64,000 nucleotides of DNA from Peribacillus simplex (GCF_030123325.1 NZ_CP126106.1:1640001-1704000), one strand, 5' to 3'; shown: positions 17,237-26,089, counted from the first letter of the stretch. The notes: a model not told the origin generated them from the letters alone. Translations and numbers: made by a program.

Positions 17237-19312
17237 ATGTCAGAATACTTAGTGATTGTGGAATCGCCCGCAAAGGCGAAAACAATAGAACGTTACTTGG
17301 GAAAAAAATATAAAGTAAAGGCTTCCATGGGGCATGTTCGAGATTTGCCTAAAAGTCAAATGGGTGTCGATGTTGAACGTGAATATGAACCTAAATATAT
17401 AACTATCCGCGGCAAAGGCCCGGTTTTAAAAGAATTGAAAACCGCTGCGAAAAAAGCGAAAAAAATCTATCTCGCGGCTGACCCCGACAGGGAAGGGGAA
17501 GCCATTGCCTGGCATTTGGCCCACAGTCTTGATGTTGACGTTAACTCGGATTGCCGAGTGGTATTCAACGAGATCACGAAAGAGGCTATCAAAGAATCAT
17601 TTAAATCACCGAGGCCAATAAATATGAAATTGGTTGATGCCCAGCAGGCAAGAAGGGTCTTGGATCGTTTAGTCGGATACAATATAAGCCCGCTTTTGTG
17701 GAAAAAGGTGAAAAAAGGCTTAAGCGCGGGACGGGTCCAATCGGTTGCTGTACGGATGATCATTGACCGGGAGAAGGAGATCAAAGATTTTATCCCGGAA
17801 GAGTATTGGACAATCAAGGCTGATTTTGTAAAAGGAAAAGAACAGTTTGAAGGTTCCTTCTTCAGTCTAGGCGGCGAGAAGAAGGAATTAAATACCGAAG
17901 AGGACGTCAAAAAAGTCCTCGCTTCTTTAAATGGCGGCGAATTTACGATAGGAGCCGTGGCTAAAAAGGAAAGAAGACGCAATCCAGCTGCCCCTTTTAC
18001 AACTTCTTCCCTGCAACAGGAAGCGGCACGTAAATTGAATTTCCGTGCAAAGAAAACCATGATGCTTGCTCAGCAGCTTTATGAAGGAATCGAGCTCGGC
18101 AAGGAAGGTACAGTCGGGTTAATCACTTATATGAGAACCGATTCAACCCGGATTTCCGATGTTGCGAAAGAGGAAGTCCATACCTTCATTCAAAATAATT
18201 ATGGTAAAGATTATGTACAGGCTGAACAGCGCAAGGAGAAAAAACAAACTAATGCCCAGGATGCCCATGAAGCAGTCAGGCCAACAAGCACATTACGTGA
18301 ACCGGGTGTAGTCAAGGAGTTCTTATCCAGAGATCAATTCCGTCTTTATAAATTGATATGGGAACGATTCGTTTCTAGTCAAATGTCTTCGGCGGTCATG
18401 GATACGATGAGCATCGACCTGCATAACGGGGATGTCATCTTCAGGGCAAATGGTTCAAAAATTAAATTTCCGGGTTTCATGAAGGTATATGTTGAAGGGT
18501 CCGATGACTCGGTGGAAGAAAAGGAAAATGCACTTCCGGATGTAAAAGAAGGAGATCAATTCTTTTCAAAAGATATCGAGCCGAAGCAGCATTTCACACA
18601 GCCTCCGCCCCGATATACTGAAGCCCGTCTTGTCAAAACCCTAGAGGAACTGGGAATAGGCCGTCCTTCTACATATGCGCCTACCTTGGATACGATTCAA
18701 AAACGGGGCTATGTTACCTTGGATAATAAACGGTTCATCCCGACAGAGCTTGGTGAGATCGTTCTTGAATTGATACGCGAATTCTTCCCGGATATTCTTG
18801 ATGCAGAGTTCACTGCCAAGATGGAACAGGAATTCGACAGCGTCGAGGAAGGCAGTATCGAATGGATAAAGGTCATTGATGAATTTTATAAAGAATTTGC
18901 AGTTCATCTGGCCAAAGCCGAAGTCGAGATGGAAAAAATTGAAATCAAAGATGAACCTGCTGGTGAAGATTGTGTGGAATGCGGACATGGGATGGTCTTT
19001 AAGATGGGGCGTTATGGAAAATTCATGGCATGCAGTAATTTCCCGGATTGCCGTAACACAAAGCCAATCGTTAAAGAGATCGGTGTCAAATGCCCAAAAT
19101 GTAAAGAAGGAAACATCATTGAAAGGAAAAGTAAAAAACGCCGCCTATTTTACGGATGCGATACTTACCCTGGATGTGACTTTATATCCTGGGATAAACC
19201 GCTGCCGCGGAGCTGTCCAAAATGTGAAGGTACACTTGTTGAGAAAAAACTCAAAAAAGGCGTCCAGGTCCAGTGCATGGAATGTGATTTCAAAGAAATG
19301 CCCCAGGCATAG
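17237..19312 (+). CDS. topA: DNA topoisomerase I (type IA)
   Basis: TopA relaxes negative supercoils through a 5'-phosphotyrosine intermediate. At 691 aa it equals B. subtilis TopA. The TOPRIM domain begins LVIVESPAKAKTIERYLG and has DPDREGEAIAWHL. The catalytic Tyr is in GLITYMRTDSTRIS (about residue 298). Three C-terminal Cys4 zinc ribbons are visible: CVECGHGMV with a CSNFPDC partner, CPKCKEGN with CDTYPGC, and CPKCEGT with a CMEC partner. ATG 17237 follows GAGGAGG; the frame is open upstream, but the family starts here. Confidence 0.98.
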   Translation: MSEYLVIVESPAKAKTIERYLGKKYKVKASMGHVRDLPKSQMGVDVEREYEPKYITIRGKGPVLKELKTAAKKAKKIYLAADPDREGEAIAWHLAHSLDVDVNSDCRVVFNEITKEAIKESFKSPRPINMKLVDAQQARRVLDRLVGYNISPLLWKKVKKGLSAGRVQSVAVRMIIDREKEIKDFIPEEYWTIKADFVKGKEQFEGSFFSLGGEKKELNTEEDVKKVLASLNGGEFTIGAVAKKERRRNPAAPFTTSSLQQEAARKLNFRAKKTMMLAQQLYEGIELGKEGTVGLITYMRTDSTRISDVAKEEVHTFIQNNYGKDYVQAEQRKEKKQTNAQDAHEAVRPTSTLREPGVVKEFLSRDQFRLYKLIWERFVSSQMSSAVMDTMSIDLHNGDVIFRANGSKIKFPGFMKVYVEGSDDSVEEKENALPDVKEGDQFFSKDIEPKQHFTQPPPRYTEARLVKTLEELGIGRPSTYAPTLDTIQKRGYVTLDNKRFIPTELGEIVLELIREFFPDILDAEFTAKMEQEFDSVEEGSIEWIKVIDEFYKEFAVHLAKAEVEMEKIEIKDEPAGEDCVECGHGMVFKMGRYGKFMACSNFPDCRNTKPIVKEIGVKCPKCKEGNIIERKSKKRRLFYGCDTYPGCDFISWDKPLPRSCPKCEGTLVEKKLKKGVQVQCMECDFKEMPQA

Positions 19313-19738
19313 AAAAAACGATGAAATCGTTTACTTTCCCTGTGAATTATCGAAAAACCCTAAATATAAATTGACTCGGCGTCTGCCGGGTTTCTTTATG
19401 TTCAGGAAAGTATGATATCATGATAATATGTGGATTCGCTTCCAAGAAGAAAATGGATAAAGCTTGAAACTTTTTTATTTAGGCCATGTGATGTAAAATT
19501 CAGTGGACAAGTACATTCTTTTAAAGATATAATTCCTATTTGTGTCCGTTACCCTTTTAGAAAAGACGGATTGCAGGAAGAATGCCGGCTTTGAGGCATA
19601 TGCTTTAAAATTTTCGTTAGCAGGAATGAGTATTTCGGGTATAAATACATAGATATCGTTAAAAATGAAACTTTTATGAAAGCAGTTTTAATGATAAATG
19701 ATCCTGTCTTATCATATCTATACATGGAGGTTCGAAAA
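19313..19738 (+). other. Intergenic region topA-trmFO
   Basis: These 426 nt contain the topA terminator (19374-19398) and an AT-rich stretch with a short ATGATATCAT palindrome near 19411. I find no convincing promoter with both boxes and no protein-coding frame with a ribosome-binding site before trmFO. Confidence 0.6.
19374..19398 (+). terminator. Terminator after topA
   Basis: ACTCGGC pairs with GCCGGGT (7 bp, one wobble, GTCT loop), followed by TTCTTT. Confidence 0.7.
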
Positions 19739-21046
19739 ATGAAAGAAACAAAAGTAAGTGTAATCGGTGCTGGGCTTGCTGGAAGTGAAGCGGCGTGGCA
19801 GTTAGCTAAAAGAGGAATTAAAGTCGATCTATATGAAATGCGCCCCGTAAAACAAACGCCAGCCCATCATACCGATAAATTCGCTGAACTTGTTTGTTCC
19901 AATTCACTTCGGGCAAATACTTTAACAAATGCAGTTGGTGTATTAAAAGAAGAAATGCGTATACTGGATTCGGTCATCATGTCCGCAGCAGATGCTTGTG
20001 CTGTACCGGCTGGCGGTGCATTAGCTGTTGATCGTCATGAATTTGCCGGTCTTGTTACGGAAAGGGTCAAAAATCATCCAAATGTGACGGTCATTAATGA
20101 AGAAGTGACGGAAATTCCGGAAGGTCCTACCGTCATTGCAACCGGTCCGCTTACAAGTCAGTCACTATCAGACAGCTTAAAGCAAATCATGGATGAAGAA
20201 TACTTGTACTTCTATGATGCCGCAGCGCCAATTCTTGAAAAAGACAGCATCAACATGGATAAAGTATATTTGAAATCCCGTTATGATAAAGGGGAAGCAG
20301 CTTATTTAAACTGTCCGATGACGGAAGAAGAGTTTGACCGCTTTTATGAAGCATTGATCGCTGCTGAAACAGTACCACTTAAAGAATTCGAAAAGGAAAT
20401 CTTTTTTGAAGGCTGCATGCCCATTGAAGTGATGGCATCACGTGGGAAGAAAACGATGTTATTTGGTCCATTGAAGCCAGTTGGCTTAGAAGATCCAAAA
20501 ACGGGAAAACGTCCTTTTGCTGTAGTTCAATTGCGTCAAGATGATGCGGCAGGAACACTTTACAATATTGTTGGTTTTCAGACACATTTGAAGTGGGGGC
20601 CACAAAAAGAAGTATTGCAGCTCATACCTGGATTGGAAAATGCGGAAATTGTGCGTTATGGAGTCATGCATCGAAACACTTTCATAAACTCACCTAATGT
20701 ATTGAAGCCTACGTACCAATTCAAGAATCGGGATGATTTATTCTTTGCTGGTCAGATGACTGGTGTCGAAGGGTATGTAGAGTCTGCTGCATCAGGACTT
20801 GTTGCAGGTATCAATGCTGCAAGGATCGTCCAAGGATTGGAGCCAATCATATTCCCTGCGGAGACGACGATGGGCAGCATGGCAAGGTACATAACGTCGA
20901 CGAATGGTAAAAGCTTCCAACCGATGAATGCCAATTTTGGATTGCTTCCAGACCTGGAAGTGAGAATCAAATCCAAAAAAGAGCGGAACGAAACGCATGC
21001 TAAACGCGCTTTGGACACAATTCAGAACTTTGTGAAAAATTTGTAA
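19739..21046 (+). CDS. trmFO: tRNA (uracil-5-)-methyltransferase TrmFO (folate/FAD-dependent)
   Basis: TrmFO makes ribothymidine at position 54 of tRNA using methylenetetrahydrofolate and FADH2. The 435 aa equal B. subtilis TrmFO. The N-terminal FAD-binding GxGxxG is in VIGAGLAGSEAAWQLAKRG, and the conserved YEMRPVKQTPAHHTD and ELVCSNSLR (with a conserved Cys) follow. The C-terminal GQMTGVEGYVESAASGL is family-typical. ATG 19739 is chosen over the longer open frame because TGGAGG lies just upstream and the family starts here. xerC follows. Confidence 0.97.
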   Translation: MKETKVSVIGAGLAGSEAAWQLAKRGIKVDLYEMRPVKQTPAHHTDKFAELVCSNSLRANTLTNAVGVLKEEMRILDSVIMSAADACAVPAGGALAVDRHEFAGLVTERVKNHPNVTVINEEVTEIPEGPTVIATGPLTSQSLSDSLKQIMDEEYLYFYDAAAPILEKDSINMDKVYLKSRYDKGEAAYLNCPMTEEEFDRFYEALIAAETVPLKEFEKEIFFEGCMPIEVMASRGKKTMLFGPLKPVGLEDPKTGKRPFAVVQLRQDDAAGTLYNIVGFQTHLKWGPQKEVLQLIPGLENAEIVRYGVMHRNTFINSPNVLKPTYQFKNRDDLFFAGQMTGVEGYVESAASGLVAGINAARIVQGLEPIIFPAETTMGSMARYITSTNGKSFQPMNANFGLLPDLEVRIKSKKERNETHAKRALDTIQNFVKNL

Positions 21047-21105
21047 AATATTTGCCTGCTGTTTTAAAGTATGATACTATTTATTAGCCTTTGCGAGGTG
21101 TTTCC

Positions 21106-22008
21106 ATGATTAATCAAAAAAAGGCATTATCATCCTACATCGAATATTTACAAATTGAAAAAAACAGTTCACAATACACCATTGAAAATTACAAACGTGA
21201 TATTCACGAATTTTTTCTGTTCCTTAATGAACAGGGCATTGAGGATATCACGTCCGTTGAATATTTTGATGTCCGGTTATATTTAACGAATTTATATGAG
21301 AAAAACCTTTCTAAGCGCACTGTGGCAAGAAAAACTTCTTGCTTGCGGAGCCTTTATAGATTTTTACTGCGTGAAGGCGATGTGAAGGATAACCCTTTTT
21401 CTTTGGCTTCTTTACCTAAAAAGGATCAAAGATTGCCACGTTTTCTTTATGAGAAGGAAATGAATCAGTTGTTTTCTACTTTAAAGAAAGATTCACCGAT
21501 AGGAATAAGGAACAATGCCTTACTGGAATTATTATATGCAACAGGAATTCGTGTAAGTGAATGTTGTGAGATTAAACTGCAGGATATCGATCTTTCCTTA
21601 GGGACGGTACTGATCCATGGAAAAGGAAAAAAGGATCGCTACGTTCCGGTTGGTAGTTATGCACAGGAAGCGATAGATTTATACATACGTACAGCCAGGA
21701 TGGAATTGACTTCGTCTGACGCCAAGGCGCATGTTTATTTATTTGTTAATTTTCGTGGAGACCCTCTGACACCTAGGGGAGTTCGCTATATATTGAATGA
21801 ATTGATTAAAAAGTCAGCCGCAGATGGAAGTCTTCATCCCCATATGCTAAGGCATTCTTTTGCTACACACCTATTGAATAATGGGGCGGACATTCGCACG
21901 GTTCAGGAATTGCTTGGTCATTCTAAAATTTCATCAACGCAAGTGTATACGCATGTTACAAAAGACCAATTGAAAAAAGTCTACAATGCATCACATCCGC
22001 GGCCTTAA
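21106..22008 (+). CDS. xerC: Tyrosine recombinase XerC (CodV)
   Basis: With XerD (RipX) it resolves chromosome dimers at dif. The 300 aa have an N-terminal SAM-like core-binding domain (about residues 1-95) and a catalytic domain with Arg in ATGIRVSECCEIK, Lys in HGKGKKDRYVPV, HxxR in HMLRHSFATHLL, His in LGHSKISS and the nucleophile Tyr in TQVYTHV. ATG 21106 follows GCGAGGTG. The order trmFO-xerC-hslV-hslU-codY is the Bacillus cod locus, and the small gaps suggest one operon. Confidence 0.96.
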   Translation: MINQKKALSSYIEYLQIEKNSSQYTIENYKRDIHEFFLFLNEQGIEDITSVEYFDVRLYLTNLYEKNLSKRTVARKTSCLRSLYRFLLREGDVKDNPFSLASLPKKDQRLPRFLYEKEMNQLFSTLKKDSPIGIRNNALLELLYATGIRVSECCEIKLQDIDLSLGTVLIHGKGKKDRYVPVGSYAQEAIDLYIRTARMELTSSDAKAHVYLFVNFRGDPLTPRGVRYILNELIKKSAADGSLHPHMLRHSFATHLLNNGADIRTVQELLGHSKISSTQVYTHVTKDQLKKVYNASHPRP

Positions 22009-22028
22009 ATGTTGAAAGGGGACACTTT

Positions 22029-22556
22029 ATGACAACGATATTTGCAGTGCATCATAAAGGTGAATGTGCCATGTCCGGTGATGGGCAGGTTACTTTAGGA
22101 AATTCAGTAGTGATGAAGCATACGGCGAGGAAAGTGAGAAAAATCTTTAATGGTAATGTCCTTGCAGGTTTTGCAGGTTCCGTTGCAGATGCATTCACTT
22201 TATTTGAGATGTTCGAAGCTAAACTTGAAGAGTATAATGGCAATCTTCAGCGCGCTGCCGTCGAAATGGCAAAGCAATGGAGAAGTGACAATGTATTGAG
22301 AAAGCTGGAAGCCATGTTAGTAGTGATGGATAAGAACCATTTGCTGCTCGTTTCTGGCACCGGGGAAGTAATTGAACCGGATGATGGGATTCTCGCCATA
22401 GGATCGGGCGGAAATTATGCACTGGCTGCCGGCAGGGCATTAATGCGGTTTTCCAGTGACCATTTATCGGCAAAGGAAATCGCTCAATCATCTTTACAAA
22501 TTGCAGCGGAAATTTGTGTATTTACGAATACGAATATAATCGTGGAAGAGTTGTAA
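22029..22556 (+). CDS. hslV: ATP-dependent protease peptidase subunit HslV (ClpQ/CodW)
   Basis: HslV is the proteasome-like peptidase of HslUV. The 175 aa begin MTTIFAVHHKGE, so Met removal exposes a Thr as the catalytic N-terminus, as in E. coli HslV. B. subtilis and B. cereus homologues carry about five extra N-terminal residues before TTIFAV. No in-frame start codon for such an extension exists here. GSVADAFTLFE and GSGGNYALAAGRAL are family motifs. A usable AAAGGGG precedes the ATG. hslU starts 12 nt downstream. Confidence 0.95.
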   Translation: MTTIFAVHHKGECAMSGDGQVTLGNSVVMKHTARKVRKIFNGNVLAGFAGSVADAFTLFEMFEAKLEEYNGNLQRAAVEMAKQWRSDNVLRKLEAMLVVMDKNHLLLVSGTGEVIEPDDGILAIGSGGNYALAAGRALMRFSSDHLSAKEIAQSSLQIAAEICVFTNTNIIVEEL

Positions 22557-22568
22557 GGAGGAGCGCAA

Positions 22569-23978
22569 ATGTCAAAAAAAGCTAATTTAACACCGAGGCA
22601 AATCGTTGAAAAACTGGATCAGTATATCGTAGGGCAGCGTGAGGCAAAACGGGCAGTGGCAGTGGCTCTTCGGAATCGCTACCGACGTTCCCTTCTCTCG
22701 GATCAACTTCGTGATGAAGTCGTTCCGAAGAATATATTAATGATTGGACCGACAGGCGTTGGGAAAACAGAAATTGCTCGGAGAATGGCTAAATTGGTAG
22801 GTGCTCCTTTTGTAAAAGTTGAAGCAACGAAATTTACGGAAGTCGGGTATGTCGGCCGGGATGTAGAGTCGATGGTTCGTGATTTGGTGGAGACTTCCGT
22901 CCGCCTCGTGAAGGAAGAAAAGATGGCAAGCGTTAAAGAGCGGGCAGAAGAAAATGCAAATCGCCGCTTAATAGAACTTTTAGTGCCATCAACAAAAAAA
23001 CAGAGTAATTTCAAGAATCCTCTTGAAGTCTTTTTTGGAGGCAATAACAATCAAGACGAACAGGATTCGGAAGAAAATTCCGAAGATTTAAGTTTGCAGG
23101 AAAAAAGAAAAATCGTCGCTGAAAAGCTGGCTAATGGTGAGTTAGAAAGTGAAATGATAACGGTCGAAGTGGAAGAGCAGGCCGCTTCGATGTTTGATAT
23201 GCTCCAAGGTTCGGGAATGGAACAAATGGGGATGAACATGCAGGACGCTTTAGGAAGCTTGATGCCGAAAAAAAGCAAGAAGCGCAAATTGAAAGTAAGT
23301 GAAGCAAGAACCGTTTTAGCAAATGAGGAAGCGGCAAAATTGATTGATATGGATGAAGTCACTTCCGATGCAGTATACGGGGCTGAGCAAAATGGGATTA
23401 TCTTCATCGATGAAATAGATAAAATTGCCAGTAAGCAATCTGGAAGTTCATCAGCGGATGTATCAAGGGAGGGTGTCCAAAGGGATATCCTGCCAATTGT
23501 TGAAGGTTCAACAGTAGTGACCAAATATGGTTCAGTTAAAACGGATCATGTCTTATTCATTGCTGCAGGGGCCTTTCATATGGCTAAGCCATCCGATCTT
23601 ATCCCTGAATTACAAGGTAGATTCCCAATCCGTGTAGAATTGAACAAACTGACTGTAGATGACTTTGTACGGATTCTTCATGAACCGGATAATGCCTTGT
23701 TAAAACAATATGTTGCTTTATTAGAAACTGAAGGTATAGAAATTGAATTTTCTGACGATGCTGTTCGTAAGATAGCTGAAGTGGCCTTCGAAGTAAATCA
23801 AAACACAGACAATATTGGTGCAAGAAGACTTCATACCATTTTGGAACGGTTGCTTGAAGACTTATCTTTTGAAGCTCCGGAAATAACGATGGAGAAGATT
23901 ACAATTACGCCCCAATATGTCGAAGGTAAGCTTGGTTCTATCGCACGGAACAAAGATTTAAGCCAGTTTATCCTTTAA
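22569..23978 (+). CDS. hslU: ATP-dependent protease ATPase subunit HslU (ClpY)
   Basis: This AAA+ unfoldase feeds substrates to HslV. The 469 aa include Walker A GPTGVGKTEIARR (about residue 60), the pore region EVGYVGRDVESM, a variable intermediate I domain (about residues 110-245), Walker B IIFIDEIDKIA and the sensor-2 region NIGARRLHTILERLLED. The C-terminus DLSQFIL matches the family tail that inserts into HslV. The start has a strong AAGGAGG, and spacing to hslV supports coupled expression. Confidence 0.98.
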   Translation: MSKKANLTPRQIVEKLDQYIVGQREAKRAVAVALRNRYRRSLLSDQLRDEVVPKNILMIGPTGVGKTEIARRMAKLVGAPFVKVEATKFTEVGYVGRDVESMVRDLVETSVRLVKEEKMASVKERAEENANRRLIELLVPSTKKQSNFKNPLEVFFGGNNNQDEQDSEENSEDLSLQEKRKIVAEKLANGELESEMITVEVEEQAASMFDMLQGSGMEQMGMNMQDALGSLMPKKSKKRKLKVSEARTVLANEEAAKLIDMDEVTSDAVYGAEQNGIIFIDEIDKIASKQSGSSSADVSREGVQRDILPIVEGSTVVTKYGSVKTDHVLFIAAGAFHMAKPSDLIPELQGRFPIRVELNKLTVDDFVRILHEPDNALLKQYVALLETEGIEIEFSDDAVRKIAEVAFEVNQNTDNIGARRLHTILERLLEDLSFEAPEITMEKITITPQYVEGKLGSIARNKDLSQFIL

Positions 23979-24086
23979 TTAAGAAACAATTTTGGCAATG
24001 ATTTGCCTAAGCAATGAACATAAAATTACGGAAATACAACTTCATAGTTATTGTGAACCATGGTATTTTTAGGAGGAACAAATCAA

Positions 24087-24866
24087 ATGAACTTATTAGC
24101 AAAAACAAGAAAAATCAATGCAATGCTCCAAAAAGCAGCAGGTAAAGCAGTTAACTTCAAGGAAATGGCTGAAAGTTTAAGTGAAGTTATCGAAGCGAAT
24201 GTATTCGTCGTCAGCCGCCGCGGGAAATTACTTGGCATAGCGGTAAGTCAGCAAATTGAAAACGAACGCATGTACAAAATGCTGGAAGATAAACAATTCC
24301 CTGAAGAGTACACAAAAAACCTGTTCAATATTCCTGAAACCTCTTCGAATCTTGATATTGAAAGCGAATATACTGCTTTCCCAGTCGAAAACAAAGAGCT
24401 TTTCGCAACTGGATTAACAACGATCGTACCAATTATGGGTGGAGGAGAACGTTTAGGAACATTGGTTCTTGCGCGACTACAAGAAAAATTTCACGATGAT
24501 GATTTAATTTTGGCTGAATATGGTGCGACTGTAGTCGGTATGGAAATTCTACGTGAAAAATCAGAAGAGATAGAAGAAGAAGCTCGTAGTAAAGCTGTCG
24601 TTCAAATGGCAATTTCCTCGTTATCTTACAGCGAATTGGAAGCAATTGAACACATTTTTGAGGAGCTTAAAGGTAATGAAGGTCTGCTTGTAGCATCCAA
24701 AATTGCAGACCGTGTTGGCATCACCCGTTCCGTTATCGTAAATGCACTAAGGAAACTGGAAAGTGCCGGAGTCATTGAATCCCGCTCATTAGGAATGAAA
24801 GGTACTTATATCAAAGTATTGAACGATAAATTCCTTCTTGAATTAGAAAAGCTAAAAAATAATTAA
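24087..24866 (+). CDS. codY: Global transcriptional regulator CodY
   Basis: CodY represses nutrient-adaptation genes when bound to branched-chain amino acids and GTP. The 259 aa are the exact Bacillus length. An N-terminal GAF domain (about residues 1-155) is followed by a linker and a C-terminal winged helix-turn-helix with LLVASKIADRVGITRSVIVN. ATG 24087 follows AGGAGGAACA. In B. subtilis the fla/che operon follows directly and is itself CodY-repressed; here a terminator and a gene-free stretch follow. Confidence 0.98.
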   Translation: MNLLAKTRKINAMLQKAAGKAVNFKEMAESLSEVIEANVFVVSRRGKLLGIAVSQQIENERMYKMLEDKQFPEEYTKNLFNIPETSSNLDIESEYTAFPVENKELFATGLTTIVPIMGGGERLGTLVLARLQEKFHDDDLILAEYGATVVGMEILREKSEEIEEEARSKAVVQMAISSLSYSELEAIEHIFEELKGNEGLLVASKIADRVGITRSVIVNALRKLESAGVIESRSLGMKGTYIKVLNDKFLLELEKLKNN

Positions 24867-24872
24867 CATACA

Positions 24873-24911
24873 AAAAAAGGCAGTCCTTTAAAAAGGGCTG
24901 CTTTTTTTTGT
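24873..24911 (+). terminator. Terminator after codY
   Basis: AAAAAGGCAGTCC pairs with GGGCTGCTTTTT (two wobble pairs), ending in a T8 run. Confidence 0.88.
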
Positions 24912-25591
24912 GGTATTTGGATCTGTTGCTTTCTGGGACTAATAAGCAAAAGCAGGTCAACGTCAGGGGTGAGAAAGGAAAAAGAGGTAGTTCGAATTAA
25001 ATGGAAACGTAAATATAGGCATGTTTTCTATTAGAATTGAAAAAATAGTTAAATTCTTTAAAAGGGTAATTATATTATTATAACTGTTGTAATAGTGAAA
25101 ATGAACGTTGCTGTAACTTTTTGATTTTTAAAACCCTATGGATAACAGGTTTTAGCCATTAGGGAATTTTGTCGAATGAATCAGCGTATTGATGACAGTA
25201 ATCCTTTGTTTTCTTATGAAACCTTTATTTTAAAGGGTTAAATCAACTAAATTGAAATAATTAATTGAAAGCAAATGTAAAAATTAGTTCTAAAGTATCA
25301 GGTATATAGATTTGTTTTTCGATATGATATAAAAGATAATGGAAGGAAAATTTGGTTAATATGTATAAAATCATATTAAAATGTAATATTACGTAATATT
25401 AATCCTATAATCATACTAAGAAAAACGACAAATTTAAGCAGTTTGTGACAATTTTCGACGATAATAGGTCTGAAGTCTGTGTATTGTTTATGGACATAGT
25501 TATAATGTTTCTTTAAAATTAAAACGTAAATGCACTGGGTTAATTTATTGATAATGTAATTAAATGTTGGTTATGGAAAGAGGTGATCGAT
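24912..25591 (+). other. Gene-free region where the fla/che operon promoter region is expected
   Basis: This 680-nt AT-rich stretch has no open frame with a ribosome-binding site. It contains an 18-bp perfect palindrome (25384-25401), a TATAAT at 25501-25506 without a convincing -35, and GACGATAA at 25457-25464. The last resembles the sigma-D -10 (GCCGATAT) at six of eight positions but lacks a well-spaced TAAA. AATTTTC at 25450 is half of a CodY box. It probably preserves the old upstream region of flgB, though promoter activity cannot be judged from sequence. Confidence 0.5.
25384..25401. repeat. 18-bp perfect palindrome
   Basis: TAATATTACGTAATATTA is identical to its own reverse complement. 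It lies about 190 nt upstream of the flgB remnant. It could be an operator or an AT-rich chance event; no matching family is recognised. Confidence 0.6.
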
Positions 25592-25645
25592 GTGGAATTA
25601 TTTTCAAATACTTTTCATGAGGGGAATAGATGTCGGAGGATATGA
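25592..25645 (+). pseudogene. flgB: Probable 5' remnant of flgB fused to the cheW upstream region
   Basis: GTG 25592 follows AAAGAGGTG at a six-base spacing and reads V/M-ELFSNTFH, then EGNRCRRI and TGA. The first eight or nine residues resemble the N-terminus of FlgB (rod protein, first gene of fla/che; typically M-x-LFS-x-T). After about codon 9 the similarity stops, and the next bases are the cheW ribosome-binding site and start (ATG 25630). I interpret this as a deletion junction. The match is short, so the identity is an inference. Confidence 0.55.
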
Positions 25646-26085
25646 AAGTAATCGTATTTCAAATTAAGGATAAAGAATATGCAATTCCAGTGGATAAGGT
25701 CAGTGGTATCGAAAAACTTATGCATATTACCAGAGTTCCAAAGGCAGTAAAATTTGTAAAGGGAGTCATAAATTTAAGGGGTGTAATCACTCTAATTATT
25801 GATTTACGGATTCGTTTTGGTTTCGAAGAGGTTGAATACGATGTATCAACGAGGATTATCGTCGTCATCCTGGATGATATCGAAGTGGGGCTAATAGTGG
25901 ACTCTGCCAATGATGTTTTGGATATTCCAGTGGAGAGTATCGAACCCCAGCCTGAAGTTGTGGGACATTTGACTTCAGAATACATTAGCGGAGTGGCTAA
26001 AATTGAGAAGCGACTGCTCGTCCTAATTAATTTGGAGAAGGCCTTTAGTCTGGAAATGACTGAAAATATGTTAAGAGAAGGATAA
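25630..26085 (+). CDS. cheW: Chemotaxis coupling protein CheW
   Basis: CheW links chemoreceptors to the kinase CheA. The 151 aa are full length and open, with the SH3-like fold motifs KVIVFQIKDKEYAIPVDKV and VINLRGVITLIIDLR. ATG 25630 follows GAGGGG; the next ATG (25642) has a GGAGG too close to be used. cheA, normally immediately upstream, is absent. cheC follows after 4 nt. Without CheA in this locus its function depends on a kinase encoded elsewhere, or it may be idle. Confidence 0.93.
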   Translation: MSEDMKVIVFQIKDKEYAIPVDKVSGIEKLMHITRVPKAVKFVKGVINLRGVITLIIDLRIRFGFEEVEYDVSTRIIVVILDDIEVGLIVDSANDVLDIPVESIEPQPEVVGHLTSEYISGVAKIEKRLLVLINLEKAFSLEMTENMLREG

Positions 26086-26089
26086 TCAT

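Noticed and set aside
18876..19415. 179-aa + strand frame overlapping the end of topA
   Set aside because: It lies almost wholly inside topA in another frame, and its Cys-rich look is a shadow of the zinc ribbons. It has no ribosome-binding site.
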